This document shows, one piece after another, positions 36,923 through 46,485 of a stretch of 64,000 bases of DNA. Below the pieces are notes generated by a model, which was given only the letters and a program-made list of their open reading frames with translations, had not been told where the DNA came from and searched no databases. Position numbers and translations under genes: made by a program. The DNA is taken from positions 1-64,000 of the forward strand of contig MNYM01000035.1 of the NCBI GenBank assembly GCA_001873065.1. Direction: 5' to 3'. This DNA is from Flavobacteriaceae bacterium CG2_30_31_66 (GTDB lineage Bacteria > Bacteroidota > Bacteroidia > Flavobacteriales > Flavobacteriaceae). The first letter of the stretch is position 1. Each line of letters begins with the position of its first letter.

Positions 36923-38125
36923 TTGTGTTTTTCAACCTACATAGCCAAAAGATATTTATTTACTAAGACCAGTAATAACGCCATCAATATTATTACAATA
37001 ATTGCTTCATTTGGGGTGATTGTAGGTTCATTGGCATTGTTTATCATTCTTTCAGGATTCTCGGGATTACGCACTTTTAGCTATGGATTATTAGACAGCG
37101 CAAGTCCTGATATTAAAATTGTTGCTTCAAAAGGGAAATCTTTTTTGATTTCAGATACAATTTCACAAATTTTAAATCAAAATTCTGATATAAAATCATT
37201 TGCCAAAGTCATTGAAGAACGTGTTTTTTTAGAATATGAGAATAAAAATGAAATTGCTTTCATCAAAGGAGTTTCAGCAAACTATCCTGAGATTACGAGA
37301 ATTGATTCAACGTTAAGTACAGGAATTTGGATTGATACCAATTATGTAAACACGGCAGTGATTGGACGTACAATTGCTTTGAAACTTTCTTTGGGCGTTC
37401 GAAATTTTGCAGAACCATTGCGAATTTTGGTTCCAAAACCAGGAATAGGATTCATAAATCCTCAAAATGCTTTTTACAAAATAGAAGTACAAATTGTTGG
37501 TTTATATACTGGAACTGAAGAGTTTGAAAGTAAATTTGTTTTTGTTGATATTGATCAAGCAATTGATTTACTGAGGTTTAAAGAAAATCAAATTACTGCT
37601 TTTGAAATCAAATTGAAAGAATATTCAACGGCAAATAATGTTACAAATCAACTTCAAAAAGCTTTGGGAGCAGGTTTCAAAGTGCAAACTAAAGCACAAT
37701 TGAATGAAGTTTTTTATAAAGTAATCAATACCGAAAATGTTGTTTCCTATTTGATATTTACACTCATTATTATTATTGCTTTATTTAATGTGATTGGCTC
37801 TATCATTATGATGATTATTGATAAGAAGGACAACCTCAAAACCTTATTTAGTTTGGGTGCTACTGTTGCCGAAATTAAAAAGATATTTGTGATTCAAGGT
37901 TTTTTATTGACCCTTTTTGGGATGACTTTCGGACTTATTTTGGGTGTTATTTTGGTATTTCTTCAAAAAGAATTTGGATTGTTTATGATTACCGAAAGTA
38001 TGGCTTATCCTGTTGAATTTCAATTTTCAAATTTGGTAGTTGTCATTTTTACCATTACTTTTTTGGGATTTATTGCTGCAAAAATTGCGAGTAGTAGAAT
38101 TACTAAGGAGTTTATTGAAAGGTAA
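36923..38125 (+). CDS. ABC transporter permease, LolC/E-like (FtsX family)
   Basis: A 400-residue inner-membrane protein. It has an N-terminal helix with FSTYIAKRYLFTKTSNNAIN and IIASFGVIVGSLALFIILSG, a periplasmic MacB-core-like domain (about 60-260), then three helices of the FtsX fold (YLIFTLIIIIALFNVIGSI, GFLLTLFGMTFGLILGVI, VVVIFTITFLGFIAAKI). This is the layout of LolC/LolE, which release lipoproteins for the outer membrane. The start is a TTG. The ATPase is not adjacent. Confidence 0.88.
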   Translation: MCFSTYIAKRYLFTKTSNNAINIITIIASFGVIVGSLALFIILSGFSGLRTFSYGLLDSASPDIKIVASKGKSFLISDTISQILNQNSDIKSFAKVIEERVFLEYENKNEIAFIKGVSANYPEITRIDSTLSTGIWIDTNYVNTAVIGRTIALKLSLGVRNFAEPLRILVPKPGIGFINPQNAFYKIEVQIVGLYTGTEEFESKFVFVDIDQAIDLLRFKENQITAFEIKLKEYSTANNVTNQLQKALGAGFKVQTKAQLNEVFYKVINTENVVSYLIFTLIIIIALFNVIGSIIMMIIDKKDNLKTLFSLGATVAEIKKIFVIQGFLLTLFGMTFGLILGVILVFLQKEFGLFMITESMAYPVEFQFSNLVVVIFTITFLGFIAAKIASSRITKEFIER

Positions 38126-38135
38126 TTTAACTTTT

Positions 38136-38888
38136 TTAAAAGTTATTATCAAATCCAGGGCGTTTAAATTCATCAATCAATGGGAATTGCTTAAAGATAT
38201 TTTTTTTGAGTTGCACTAATTGAATGAAGATATTTAAAATGAAGTCTTCTTTTATAGCATCAGCAATTTCTAATATACAATGCCACGCTTTTATTGAGTT
38301 TTCAATTCCAATTAAAGCTATTTTTGCAGCTGCATGATGCATGTTTTGAATTTCATCCTCAAAATCAGAATCGTGAGGAAAATACCGAAAAGCACTTGTT
38401 AATTTTACAGAAATTTGAAATTGATACCAATTGATAATATTCAATGATTCATTAATCGTTTTAAGGCTTTTTTCATTTTTCTCGACTTCAATTTCCATTT
38501 CAATTTGACGAATGTAATTTGATTTTTCATGTTCAAAGTAGTTGTTTTCTTTCAAAAATTGATGTACTTTTTTAGAATAACTTATTGATGACTCAACAAT
38601 AGGTTGTTTTTTTAGTTCGTTAAAGGATTTCTTTCTGGAAATTTCAGCATTTTTGTAAGCAACAACTTCATTAAAATCTATTCCTTTTTCAGAAACAATT
38701 TCATAAATAAAAGCAATTGTTTTTTGAAAGCATTTAGAGATAATTTCATTAAAATCATCCGAATTTTTAACCTCTTTCACTTCCTCTTGCTCATCAGCAA
38801 ATAATTTACAACGATATGATAATTCGCATTTTTCGCACCATCTATCGCAAAAATTATAAATTCCTGAAATGAAATTTTCGCTTTCCAT
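38136..38888 (-). CDS. Conserved hypothetical protein with N-terminal Cys cluster
   Basis: A 250-residue soluble protein with no family name I can give. Near the start lies CDRWCEKCELSYRC (Cys14, 18, 21, 27), spaced like a zinc or iron-sulfur site. The remainder is helical and charged with conserved-looking histidines (YFPHDSDF, QNMHHAAAKIALIG). It is 27 bp from dusB on the same strand, downstream of it, so both may share a transcript. The Cys cluster near a tRNA-modification gene hints at nucleic-acid or metal binding, but nothing more can be said. Confidence 0.72.
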   Translation of the reverse strand: MESENFISGIYNFCDRWCEKCELSYRCKLFADEQEEVKEVKNSDDFNEIISKCFQKTIAFIYEIVSEKGIDFNEVVAYKNAEISRKKSFNELKKQPIVESSISYSKKVHQFLKENNYFEHEKSNYIRQIEMEIEVEKNEKSLKTINESLNIINWYQFQISVKLTSAFRYFPHDSDFEDEIQNMHHAAAKIALIGIENSIKAWHCILEIADAIKEDFILNIFIQLVQLKKNIFKQFPLIDEFKRPGFDNNF

Positions 38889-38915
38889 AATTATAAATAT
38901 TTATGAAAAGCTTGT

Positions 38916-39917
38916 TTACGGTAGTTCACTGATTACCATATTTCCGAATTTTTCTTCCACTAAATCAAAAGTTGCAAAAACATCCTTTGGATCATCAGCA
39001 GTGACCATTTGAGTTCTAAATTCCTTAAAATTCGGAATTCCTTTGAAATAGTTGGTGTAATGTCTGCGAGTTTCAACAATTCCAAGACGCTCACCTTTCC
39101 AATCCATTGACCAAATTAAATGATTTCTTGCAGCCTCAACCCTATCATGAGTTGTTGGTTTTGCTAAATGTTCGCCAGTAGCAAAATAATGCTTAATTTC
39201 ATTAAAAATCCATGGATAACCAATGGCTGCTCTGCCAATCATCATTCCATCCAAACCGAAATTATTCTTATATTCTAGTGCTTTTTCAGGAGAATCAATA
39301 TCGCCATTTCCAAAAATGGGCATGGTAATTCTTGGATTGTTTTTTACTCGAGCAATGTGCGACCAATCAGAATGCCCTTTATACATTTGAGCTCTCGTTC
39401 TTGCATGAACTGTTAATGCTTGAACTCCAATGTCTTGTAAACGTTCAGCAACTTCATCAATATTGATAGAATTTTCGTCCCAACCCAAACGTGTTTTTAC
39501 GGTTACTGGAAGATTTGTTCCTTTAATAACAGCTTTTGTTAAACGAACCATTAAATCAACATCTTTTAAAACTCCTGCACCTGCACCTTTACAAACTACT
39601 TTTTTTACAGGACAACCAAAGTTAATATCCACCAAATCAGGCTGAACAGCATCTACAATTCGTGATGACATTTCCATTGCTTCTTCATCTCCTCCAAATA
39701 TCTGAATTCCTACAGGACGTTCATAATCAAAAATATCTAACTTCATTTTACTTTTTACAGCATCACGAATTAAGCCTTCTGAAGATATAAATTCTGAATA
39801 CATCAAATCAGCTCCATGCAATTTGCACAAGCGACGAAAAGGTGGATCAGAAACATCTTCCATGGGCGCTAATAATAATGGAAAATCAGGAAGTTCTATC
39901 TTGTCTATTTTTATCAT
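38916..39917 (-). CDS. dusB: tRNA-dihydrouridine synthase
   Basis: A 333-residue FMN enzyme that reduces specific uridines in tRNA to dihydrouridine. It shows APMEDVSDPPFRRLCK (FMN site), DINFGCPVKKVVCKGAGAG with the catalytic Cys109, TVKTRLGWDE, LTVHARTRAQMYKGHSDW, and GNGDIDSPEKA. The order and length are those of DusB-type proteins. Likely the first gene of a unit with the Cys-cluster protein downstream. Confidence 0.94.
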   Translation of the reverse strand: MIKIDKIELPDFPLLLAPMEDVSDPPFRRLCKLHGADLMYSEFISSEGLIRDAVKSKMKLDIFDYERPVGIQIFGGDEEAMEMSSRIVDAVQPDLVDINFGCPVKKVVCKGAGAGVLKDVDLMVRLTKAVIKGTNLPVTVKTRLGWDENSINIDEVAERLQDIGVQALTVHARTRAQMYKGHSDWSHIARVKNNPRITMPIFGNGDIDSPEKALEYKNNFGLDGMMIGRAAIGYPWIFNEIKHYFATGEHLAKPTTHDRVEAARNHLIWSMDWKGERLGIVETRRHYTNYFKGIPNFKEFRTQMVTADDPKDVFATFDLVEEKFGNMVISELP

Positions 39918-39952
39918 TTTGCAAATTTAGGGGAATATTTTGAATCCTAAAA

Positions 39953-39990
39953 AATAAAAAAATCGCCTAAAAATAAATTTTAGACGATTT
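39953..39990 (-). terminator. Terminator of the leucine-rich repeat gene
   Basis: Imperfect hairpin with arms AAATCGcCTAAAA and TTTTAGaCGATTT on the plus strand. Read on the minus strand it is followed by a long T run. It lies just after the stop of the large gene ending at 40013. Confidence 0.75.
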
Positions 39991-40012
39991 CCTAGTTTAA
40001 ATTTTAAAATTT

Positions 40013-43000
40013 TTATTGTTTTAAAATTCGTCTAGTAACAACCATGTTATTGGAAATTATTTTTAGAATATATATTCCTGTAGGATAATTAGAAAAATCA
40101 ATTATTGTTTCATTTTTGGTAATTACTTTTTTACCTAAAGTAGTATATACTTCAATTTTATCAATAAGTTTTGTTGAATTTATAGTTAATATATTACTAA
40201 CTGGGTTAGGGAAAATGGTTAAATCTTTCTCATTAAAAGTATCAACATTTAAGACACTTTCTCTACATTGAGTTTCATTTTCTACAAATTTATTTTTACT
40301 GTCTTTTACCCAATTTAATAGGTAATCTGCATTTGAGTCATCAACAAGAATGCAGCTTAAATTTGGGGTATTTGTTGAATTAAAGTTATTTAAATCTTCA
40401 TTTTTACCATTTTTGATACTCATAGTTGTTAAATTGATATTGTTGCTTACATCTAAAGTTTTTAAGTTTGTAAGATTATCTAAGTTTAACGTTTCAAAAC
40501 TATTGTTGCTAATAATAAGATTTTCAATAGTTAATTCATTTGTTTCTACAACTCTTTTAGCGCCAGTTGTTTTACTGATTAAGGTAATTTTTTTACCAGT
40601 TAATTGGCTTAAATCATTAATATTATTATTAGATAAGTTTAATGTTGTTAAATTTATAAAGGCTTCAAGTCCTTTAATATCATCTAAATTTTTACCACTC
40701 AAATCTAATTCTCCAGTAAATTCTTTTGCTTCAGCAAGTGTAATTTCCCCATCATTATCTTTATCCAAGCCAATTACAATTGTGATTAAACTTTTTAATT
40801 CTTCATCTACTTCAATTGTCCAAACATCATCACAATCAAGACTAAATCCTACATTTGAATCAACTTTATTTGTCCAACTATTTATGGCATAATTTTCATC
40901 CCAAACTTTTATACATGTTAGTTTGTTATTGATTGCTTCAAAGTTTTCTAATAAAGTATTTTGAGAAATATCTAATCTGTCAAGTAAATTGTTGGAAATA
41001 TTTAGATTTAGTAATTGCGTATTTTGTTTAAGATCTATAGTTGTTAATTGATTTCCTTTTAAATAAAGGTCTTTTAAACTTATAAAATTTTCAATTCCAG
41101 TTGCATCAGAAATATATTTTGAATCTAAGTTTAAAGATTGAATATTTGAAATATTAGAAGTTAAAACATAATCATCAATCTGATTGTCATATCCCATACT
41201 TATTAATGCTGATTCAAAATTATCATCAGGAATATTGGTATAACAGTTGTCGCCAAAACTTGCAGTTGCATCAATATTTTGAGACCAGTTTTGATTGGCA
41301 TAGTTTACATCCCAAGTATTTATACAAGTCAAATTGTTATTAATTCTTGCATTAAAGGTTGTAAGCCTAAAATTATTTTTTATATCCAACACTGATAAAT
41401 TATTACTTTCAAGATCAAGTGCTTCTAATTTTAAGTTTTTAGTAAGGTTGATAGACATAAGATTATTTCTTCCTAAATCTAATACTTTCAAATTGTTATT
41501 ATTTTCTAAATTTATGGTTGATATATGATTATTATCCAATTGTAAAATTTCTAAATCTTTATTGAATGCAAAATCAACATAATTTAATTGTGTGCTAAAA
41601 GCTGCAAAACTTTTTAGTTTTAGATTTTTTGTAACATCGATAAAACTAATTGATGAACTAGAAATAACTAATGTATTTAATTCTGTGTTTTTTGAAACAT
41701 CTATATAGTAGATGTTATTTTCACTTATTACGAGTTTCTCAAGTTTTGTATTATTGGTTAAATCTAAATTTGTCAAATTATTTTTTGCGCAGTTCAATTC
41801 TTTCAAATTAGTAAATCCTTCAATTCCTGTTAAATCTGAAATTTGTTTTTCAAAAATATTTAATGTTGATACGCTAGCAGCAATATTTGAAGAGATAAAA
41901 TTATCCAATAGTAAGTCATATCCTAAATCAATCAGAGCTTGTTCAAAATTATCATCTGGTACATATGTCCATAAATTACAATCCAGGTCAAAAATAACAT
42001 TATCATCTACATTTTGACTCCAGTTTTGGGTTGCGAAATTAACATCATTTACACTTATACAATGAAGGTTGCTGTTTCCACTTGCGGAAAAGAATAGTAA
42101 GTTTGTTAATAATCTAATATCAAGAGATGTTAAATTATTATTACTTACTCCTAAAGTGTTTAGCATCAAATTATTGCTCACATCAATTGATGATAAATTA
42201 TTACTTGGAATCAAAAGTTTTGTCAAATTGATATTTTTAGAAACATCAATAGTTGATAATAAATTTCCTTGTAGATATAATTCTTGCAAAAGTGTATTTT
42301 TAGAAATATCAATAGTAGTTAATTTACTATTTGCCAAACTGCTACCATTTGTGAAATTTAAATATGTAAGCTGAATATTGTTAGATAAATCAATTTCTGT
42401 TAACTTATTGTAAATGAGGTCAAGTTTTTTAAGGTTGATGTTTTGAGTAACATCTAAAGATTTAAAATCATTTGTTCCTGCATACAATTCTTCTAAAGCA
42501 GCATTTTTTGAAATATCTATGGTTCCACGAATTAAATCATTTTCAATATTTAGAATTTTAAGGTTTGTAAGTGTGGTAATATTTAAATCATCTAAACCAT
42601 TATTATTACTTGCATTCAAATTTTCAAGTGCTGTAAAAGCTTCAATTCCTGTTAAATCATCAATTTGTTTTCCACTTACATCAAGTAAAGTAACGTTGAT
42701 AATATCTTGTTTATTTATGTAATCATCTAACACATCATCATAACCTAAATCAATCAAAGTTTGTTCAAAATTGTCATCTGGAACATATACTAAATCATCA
42801 CAATTATTTAAAAATAGAGTACTTGCATCTGCAAAAGTTCTCCAATTTTGGTTGGCAAATTCTACATTAAAGACACTTATACAATAAAGATTGTTCCCTT
42901 TTGATGAAAAACTAATTAATGATTCTAACATATTTACATTTAATGAAGTGAGGTTGTTATCACTTAATCTTAAAGTATTTAGCATTAAATTATTACTAAC

Positions 43001-43813
43001 ATCAATAGATGTTAGATTATTTTCGGAAATATAGAGTTCTGTTAAATTGATGTTTTGAGATAAATCAATTGTTGAAATTAAATTATTATCTAAATTTAAA
43101 TACTGTAATAAGGTATTATTTGAAACATCAATCGATCTCAAGTTACTAAAAGTAATTTCTGATGACCCTCCATTACCTGAAATATTTCTACTTCTATGAG
43201 CTAAATTCAGATAATTTAGCTTTAAATTATATGATAAATCAATTGTTGAAAACTGATTAAAACTTAAATCTAGGGTTATAAGCTCAATATTTTTACTTAA
43301 ATCTAACGTCTCTAATTTGTTATATCCTGCATTAATACTTTCTAGTTTAGAGTTTGCTGAAAAATCAATGGTGCCTCCAATATTATTTGCTCTAAGATTT
43401 ATTGTTACAAGATTTGTAAGATTTGAAATGTTTAAATAATTTAATTTATTATTGCTTATATCTAAGTCAATTAAACCTAAAAAAGCTTCAATTCCTGTTA
43501 AATCAGTAATTTGTTTTCCATTTAAACTTAGAGAAGTAACATTTATAACATTTTCTGCTTTAAAATAGTTATCCAAAACATCATCATATCCACTGTTAAT
43601 CAATGCTTGCTCAAAATTGGCATCTGGAATGTAAACATTTTCATATGTTTTTACGTCAGTTGATGTAAAAATGGAGGAGTTAGATTGTTTTTTACTTTGT
43701 GAATTTGCAACCTCCTTTGGGTTGTATTTTTTTAAATAATTGAAGTTTCTTGCTTGTGTGATTTGTAAAAACACAAGTAATAACATAATTGAATAAATTG
43801 TTTTTGTTTTCAT
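40013..43813 (-). CDS. Large leucine-rich repeat protein with T9SS C-terminal sorting domain
   Basis: A 1266-residue secreted protein. Signal peptide 1-21, then four tandem modules, each opening with a variant of PDDNFEQALIDLGYD (near residues 62, 342, 621, 858), followed by ITDLTGIEAF and a run of about 21-residue leucine-rich repeats (LDLSNNxLxxIDVSxN). Around 1020 lies an EF-hand-like DKDNDGEITLAEA followed by further repeats. The last 75 residues are a type A T9SS sorting domain (TIFPNPVSNILTINS, ending VVTRRILKQ). It is probably exported through the T9SS and held at the surface, for binding or adhesion. A two-component system lies upstream. Confidence 0.92.
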   Translation of the reverse strand: MKTKTIYSIMLLLVFLQITQARNFNYLKKYNPKEVANSQSKKQSNSSIFTSTDVKTYENVYIPDANFEQALINSGYDDVLDNYFKAENVINVTSLSLNGKQITDLTGIEAFLGLIDLDISNNKLNYLNISNLTNLVTINLRANNIGGTIDFSANSKLESINAGYNKLETLDLSKNIELITLDLSFNQFSTIDLSYNLKLNYLNLAHRSRNISGNGGSSEITFSNLRSIDVSNNTLLQYLNLDNNLISTIDLSQNINLTELYISENNLTSIDVSNNLMLNTLRLSDNNLTSLNVNMLESLISFSSKGNNLYCISVFNVEFANQNWRTFADASTLFLNNCDDLVYVPDDNFEQTLIDLGYDDVLDDYINKQDIINVTLLDVSGKQIDDLTGIEAFTALENLNASNNNGLDDLNITTLTNLKILNIENDLIRGTIDISKNAALEELYAGTNDFKSLDVTQNINLKKLDLIYNKLTEIDLSNNIQLTYLNFTNGSSLANSKLTTIDISKNTLLQELYLQGNLLSTIDVSKNINLTKLLIPSNNLSSIDVSNNLMLNTLGVSNNNLTSLDIRLLTNLLFFSASGNSNLHCISVNDVNFATQNWSQNVDDNVIFDLDCNLWTYVPDDNFEQALIDLGYDLLLDNFISSNIAASVSTLNIFEKQISDLTGIEGFTNLKELNCAKNNLTNLDLTNNTKLEKLVISENNIYYIDVSKNTELNTLVISSSSISFIDVTKNLKLKSFAAFSTQLNYVDFAFNKDLEILQLDNNHISTINLENNNNLKVLDLGRNNLMSINLTKNLKLEALDLESNNLSVLDIKNNFRLTTFNARINNNLTCINTWDVNYANQNWSQNIDATASFGDNCYTNIPDDNFESALISMGYDNQIDDYVLTSNISNIQSLNLDSKYISDATGIENFISLKDLYLKGNQLTTIDLKQNTQLLNLNISNNLLDRLDISQNTLLENFEAINNKLTCIKVWDENYAINSWTNKVDSNVGFSLDCDDVWTIEVDEELKSLITIVIGLDKDNDGEITLAEAKEFTGELDLSGKNLDDIKGLEAFINLTTLNLSNNNINDLSQLTGKKITLISKTTGAKRVVETNELTIENLIISNNSFETLNLDNLTNLKTLDVSNNINLTTMSIKNGKNEDLNNFNSTNTPNLSCILVDDSNADYLLNWVKDSKNKFVENETQCRESVLNVDTFNEKDLTIFPNPVSNILTINSTKLIDKIEVYTTLGKKVITKNETIIDFSNYPTGIYILKIISNNMVVTRRILKQ

Positions 43814-43984
43814 AATTTTAATTTTTTGATATGGTTGTTACTAATTTTTTGGTTTACTTACCAAATCAAATGTAGAATCTTACGTATGTTTTAAATAAAA
43901 TCTTTAGTAAAACACCTTGTTTTTTTAGTGAAGTGTTTTTTTATAATACTTTAGAAGTATTTAATTGTCAGTATATTAAATAAA

Positions 43985-44009
43985 AAAGTCGCTAAATTTT
44001 AGCGACTTT
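43985..44009 (-). terminator. Terminator of the LytTR two-component operon
   Basis: Hairpin AAAGTCGCTAAA / TTTAGCGACTTT, followed on the minus strand by six T. Located 22 bp past the response-regulator stop; it separates this operon from the large LRR gene. Confidence 0.85.
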
Positions 44010-44030
44010 AAGAAATTTTCTATTTTAATT

Positions 44031-44723
44031 TTATGAATTATTTTCTATGATTTTTAATAATTCAGGTCTTTTGGCTTTACTAAGAGAAATGGAAATTGAA
44101 TTTAGATGGATTGTGGTTTGTCCAATATCTGTAATTTTTTTGGTATTCACATAATAGGATCTATGAGGAGAAAAAAAGTGATTGCTTTGCAGTTGACTTT
44201 TTACTTTTTTTAAAGTATGAGGTACAAGAATTTTTTTGTTTTCAGAATGTACATAGCAGTAATTGTCAAAAGCTTCTAAAAAAAGAATATCATTTTCAGG
44301 AATTTTATAGATATAACCATCAGATTTGATCGTAAAAATTTTTTCTTTTTCATTTAAGTATTTTTGCCAAACAACGCTAATGCTGCTCCATAATCCTTTA
44401 GAAGTAAATGGTTTAACTAAATATCCTAATGGATTTGTTTTATGAACTTCATTTAATGTTAAAGGGTCAGTTTGTGCTGTTAAATAAAAATAAGGGATTT
44501 TAATTTTATCCAATTCTTTTGCCAAATCAATTCCGTCAAATTTTCCCTTTAATTGAATATCAATCAAACAAACATCTGGTTTTGTTGAATTAATTAAAGT
44601 CATTGCATTTTCAAAATTTTTAGCAATTCCAACAACTACTATATTATTTTTTTCTAAAGTAACTTTTATGGTTGCAGAAATAATAGTATCATCTTCAATA
44701 ATTAAAAATTTGTTTGAAGACAT
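44031..44723 (-). CDS. LytTR family response regulator
   Basis: A 230-residue regulator. Receiver domain at 1-118 with Asp11-Asp12 and phosphoacceptor Asp55 (VCLIDIQLKG). C-terminal LytTR DNA-binding domain at about 130-225 (IPENDILFLEAFDNYCYVHS, FFSPHRSYYVNTKKITDIG). It lies 2 bp after the kinase gene and should be its cognate partner. LytTR regulators often control surface and secreted proteins; the large LRR gene directly downstream is a possible target. Confidence 0.93.
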   Translation of the reverse strand: MSSNKFLIIEDDTIISATIKVTLEKNNIVVVGIAKNFENAMTLINSTKPDVCLIDIQLKGKFDGIDLAKELDKIKIPYFYLTAQTDPLTLNEVHKTNPLGYLVKPFTSKGLWSSISVVWQKYLNEKEKIFTIKSDGYIYKIPENDILFLEAFDNYCYVHSENKKILVPHTLKKVKSQLQSNHFFSPHRSYYVNTKKITDIGQTTIHLNSISISLSKAKRPELLKIIENNS

Positions 44724-44725
44724 AC

Positions 44726-46420
44726 TTATGCTTTAAATTTTATATTAATGCTAAAATCATCATTTTTTTGTTCAACAATAGCATTTAACCTTTCAATTAA
44801 AATATTTATGAGTTTACTGCCATAATTTTCTTGATGATGTTTACTTTTCTTTACATTCCCATTATCAAACATATTAAAAATAGTAAATTCATTTTCTTTT
44901 AAAATTTCAATAGTTATCATTTTATTATTGGAAGACTCATCCCAAGCATGTTTTATTGAATTTGTTGCCAATTCATTAATCAATAGCCCTAAAGAAGTAG
45001 CAATATCTATGTCAAAAATTAGTGAATCAATATTTTGTATAATATGAATATTTTCAGAAGGATATGAATTTAAAATTTCTTTAATTAAATCTTGAATATA
45101 TATTTTAATCTCTATTCCTAATAAATCATCTTTTGAATATAATTGTTGATGAAGAACAATCATTGAATTTACTCTTTGTACAGCATTTTCTAAAGCTGTA
45201 ACTGCGGTTTTTGCTTTGGTGCCTTCGGACTGTAATTGTAATAAACTGCTAACCATTTGAAAACTATTTTTTACTCTATGGTGCGTTTCTTTTAATAGCA
45301 TATTCCGTTGTTTTAAAAGTTGTTCTAATGCTATTTTGTTTAATTGTAATTGTGTTCTTTTTTTGTTGTTTTTTAAAAGTAAAATAATCATTATGATAAG
45401 AATAACCAATACTGATAATGAAATATAAATCCATTGTTTTCGCCTTTCTTTTTCAAGTTTAAGTTGTTCTTCTTTTTTGCTTGTTTGATATTTAGAGTCT
45501 AATTCTAATAAATCATCATCATGTCTTTTATTTGATAAGCTGTCTTTTATTTGTAAAATACTGTCAAGAAAAATGGCTATTTTTTCGTGGTTTTTTAAAA
45601 GTTTGTATGCATTTGCAGCACTTTCATAATATCCTATTTTAGATCTTAATGAAACCACTTTACTAAAACTTTTGTGTAATGGATTCAAATATAATTGAAC
45701 TTCATTACTATCATTAAGTTTAATAGCATTATCCATAATATCTGCATAATGTTGAGCATACTTTTTTGAACCTTTCAAAGAATCATTTGCAATTGCTTTT
45801 AAATAAAAACTATGTGCTTCAGTGTATTTTTTTTGACGTGTATAGTTTTTGCCCAAACCAAGTAGTGCAACTTCTTTTTCAAATTGATTTAAGTCAGGTG
45901 TTTTTAAAAACAACAGGAAGTTTTTAGTAGCGTTTTCATAATCACCCAATTTACTTTGGGTAATTGCTAAATTTACAATGGCTACAGTATAGGTTCTAGA
46001 ATCTTTTTTTGAATTTTTGGTAGCATCTTTAAAATAAGATAAAGCTTTTAAGTCGTCACCAGTTTTGTTAAATAAAATACCTAAGGCAATATATAAATCA
46101 GGTAAATAATTTGGATGATTTTTTTCTGCTATTTCAACAGCTTTTAAGTAATCAATTGCAGCAGTGTTATAATTGTTTAATACTGCTTCAGTAAACATTC
46201 CTCTATATTCGTAACCTTGTATTTCTCCAAAACTATAATTGTTTTTTTGAGAAAATGAGATCATTTCATTGGCATAAAAAAGTGCGCTATCACTTTCTTT
46301 ATTTAAATGTTCCCAAGATTTATCTGCATATAATCTAATAACAGAATCGATTTCTTCTTGTTGCGAAAAACAAAAAAAACAACTAAATGATAAAAATATG
46401 ATTACAAGATACTTAGCCAA
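44726..46420 (-). CDS. TPR-containing sensor histidine kinase (HisKA_2/HWE-like)
   Basis: A 564-residue kinase. Signal peptide 1-19, then periplasmic tetratricopeptide-like repeats (about 60-290; LPDLYIALGILFNKTGDDLK and similar), a coiled coil, one membrane helix at 330-349, and a second coiled coil. The dimerisation box ETHHRVKNSFQMVSSLLQLQ has His380. The ATPase domain has INELATNSIKHAW (N box) and MFDNGN. The LytTR regulator follows 2 bp later. Periplasmic TPRs as input suggest protein or peptide contact rather than a small ligand; that is inference. Confidence 0.9.
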   Translation of the reverse strand: MAKYLVIIFLSFSCFFCFSQQEEIDSVIRLYADKSWEHLNKESDSALFYANEMISFSQKNNYSFGEIQGYEYRGMFTEAVLNNYNTAAIDYLKAVEIAEKNHPNYLPDLYIALGILFNKTGDDLKALSYFKDATKNSKKDSRTYTVAIVNLAITQSKLGDYENATKNFLLFLKTPDLNQFEKEVALLGLGKNYTRQKKYTEAHSFYLKAIANDSLKGSKKYAQHYADIMDNAIKLNDSNEVQLYLNPLHKSFSKVVSLRSKIGYYESAANAYKLLKNHEKIAIFLDSILQIKDSLSNKRHDDDLLELDSKYQTSKKEEQLKLEKERRKQWIYISLSVLVILIIMIILLLKNNKKRTQLQLNKIALEQLLKQRNMLLKETHHRVKNSFQMVSSLLQLQSEGTKAKTAVTALENAVQRVNSMIVLHQQLYSKDDLLGIEIKIYIQDLIKEILNSYPSENIHIIQNIDSLIFDIDIATSLGLLINELATNSIKHAWDESSNNKMITIEILKENEFTIFNMFDNGNVKKSKHHQENYGSKLINILIERLNAIVEQKNDDFSINIKFKA

Positions 46421-46485
46421 AATTCAAGAGTTTCAGCTAATGTAATTAATTATTTAAAAGGATACTAAAAAATTGAAAATAATTA

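Noticed and set aside
40350..42722. Several plus-strand ORFs opposite the large LRR gene
   Set aside because: They are antisense shadows of Leu/Asn-rich repeats with no start context or recognisable motifs.
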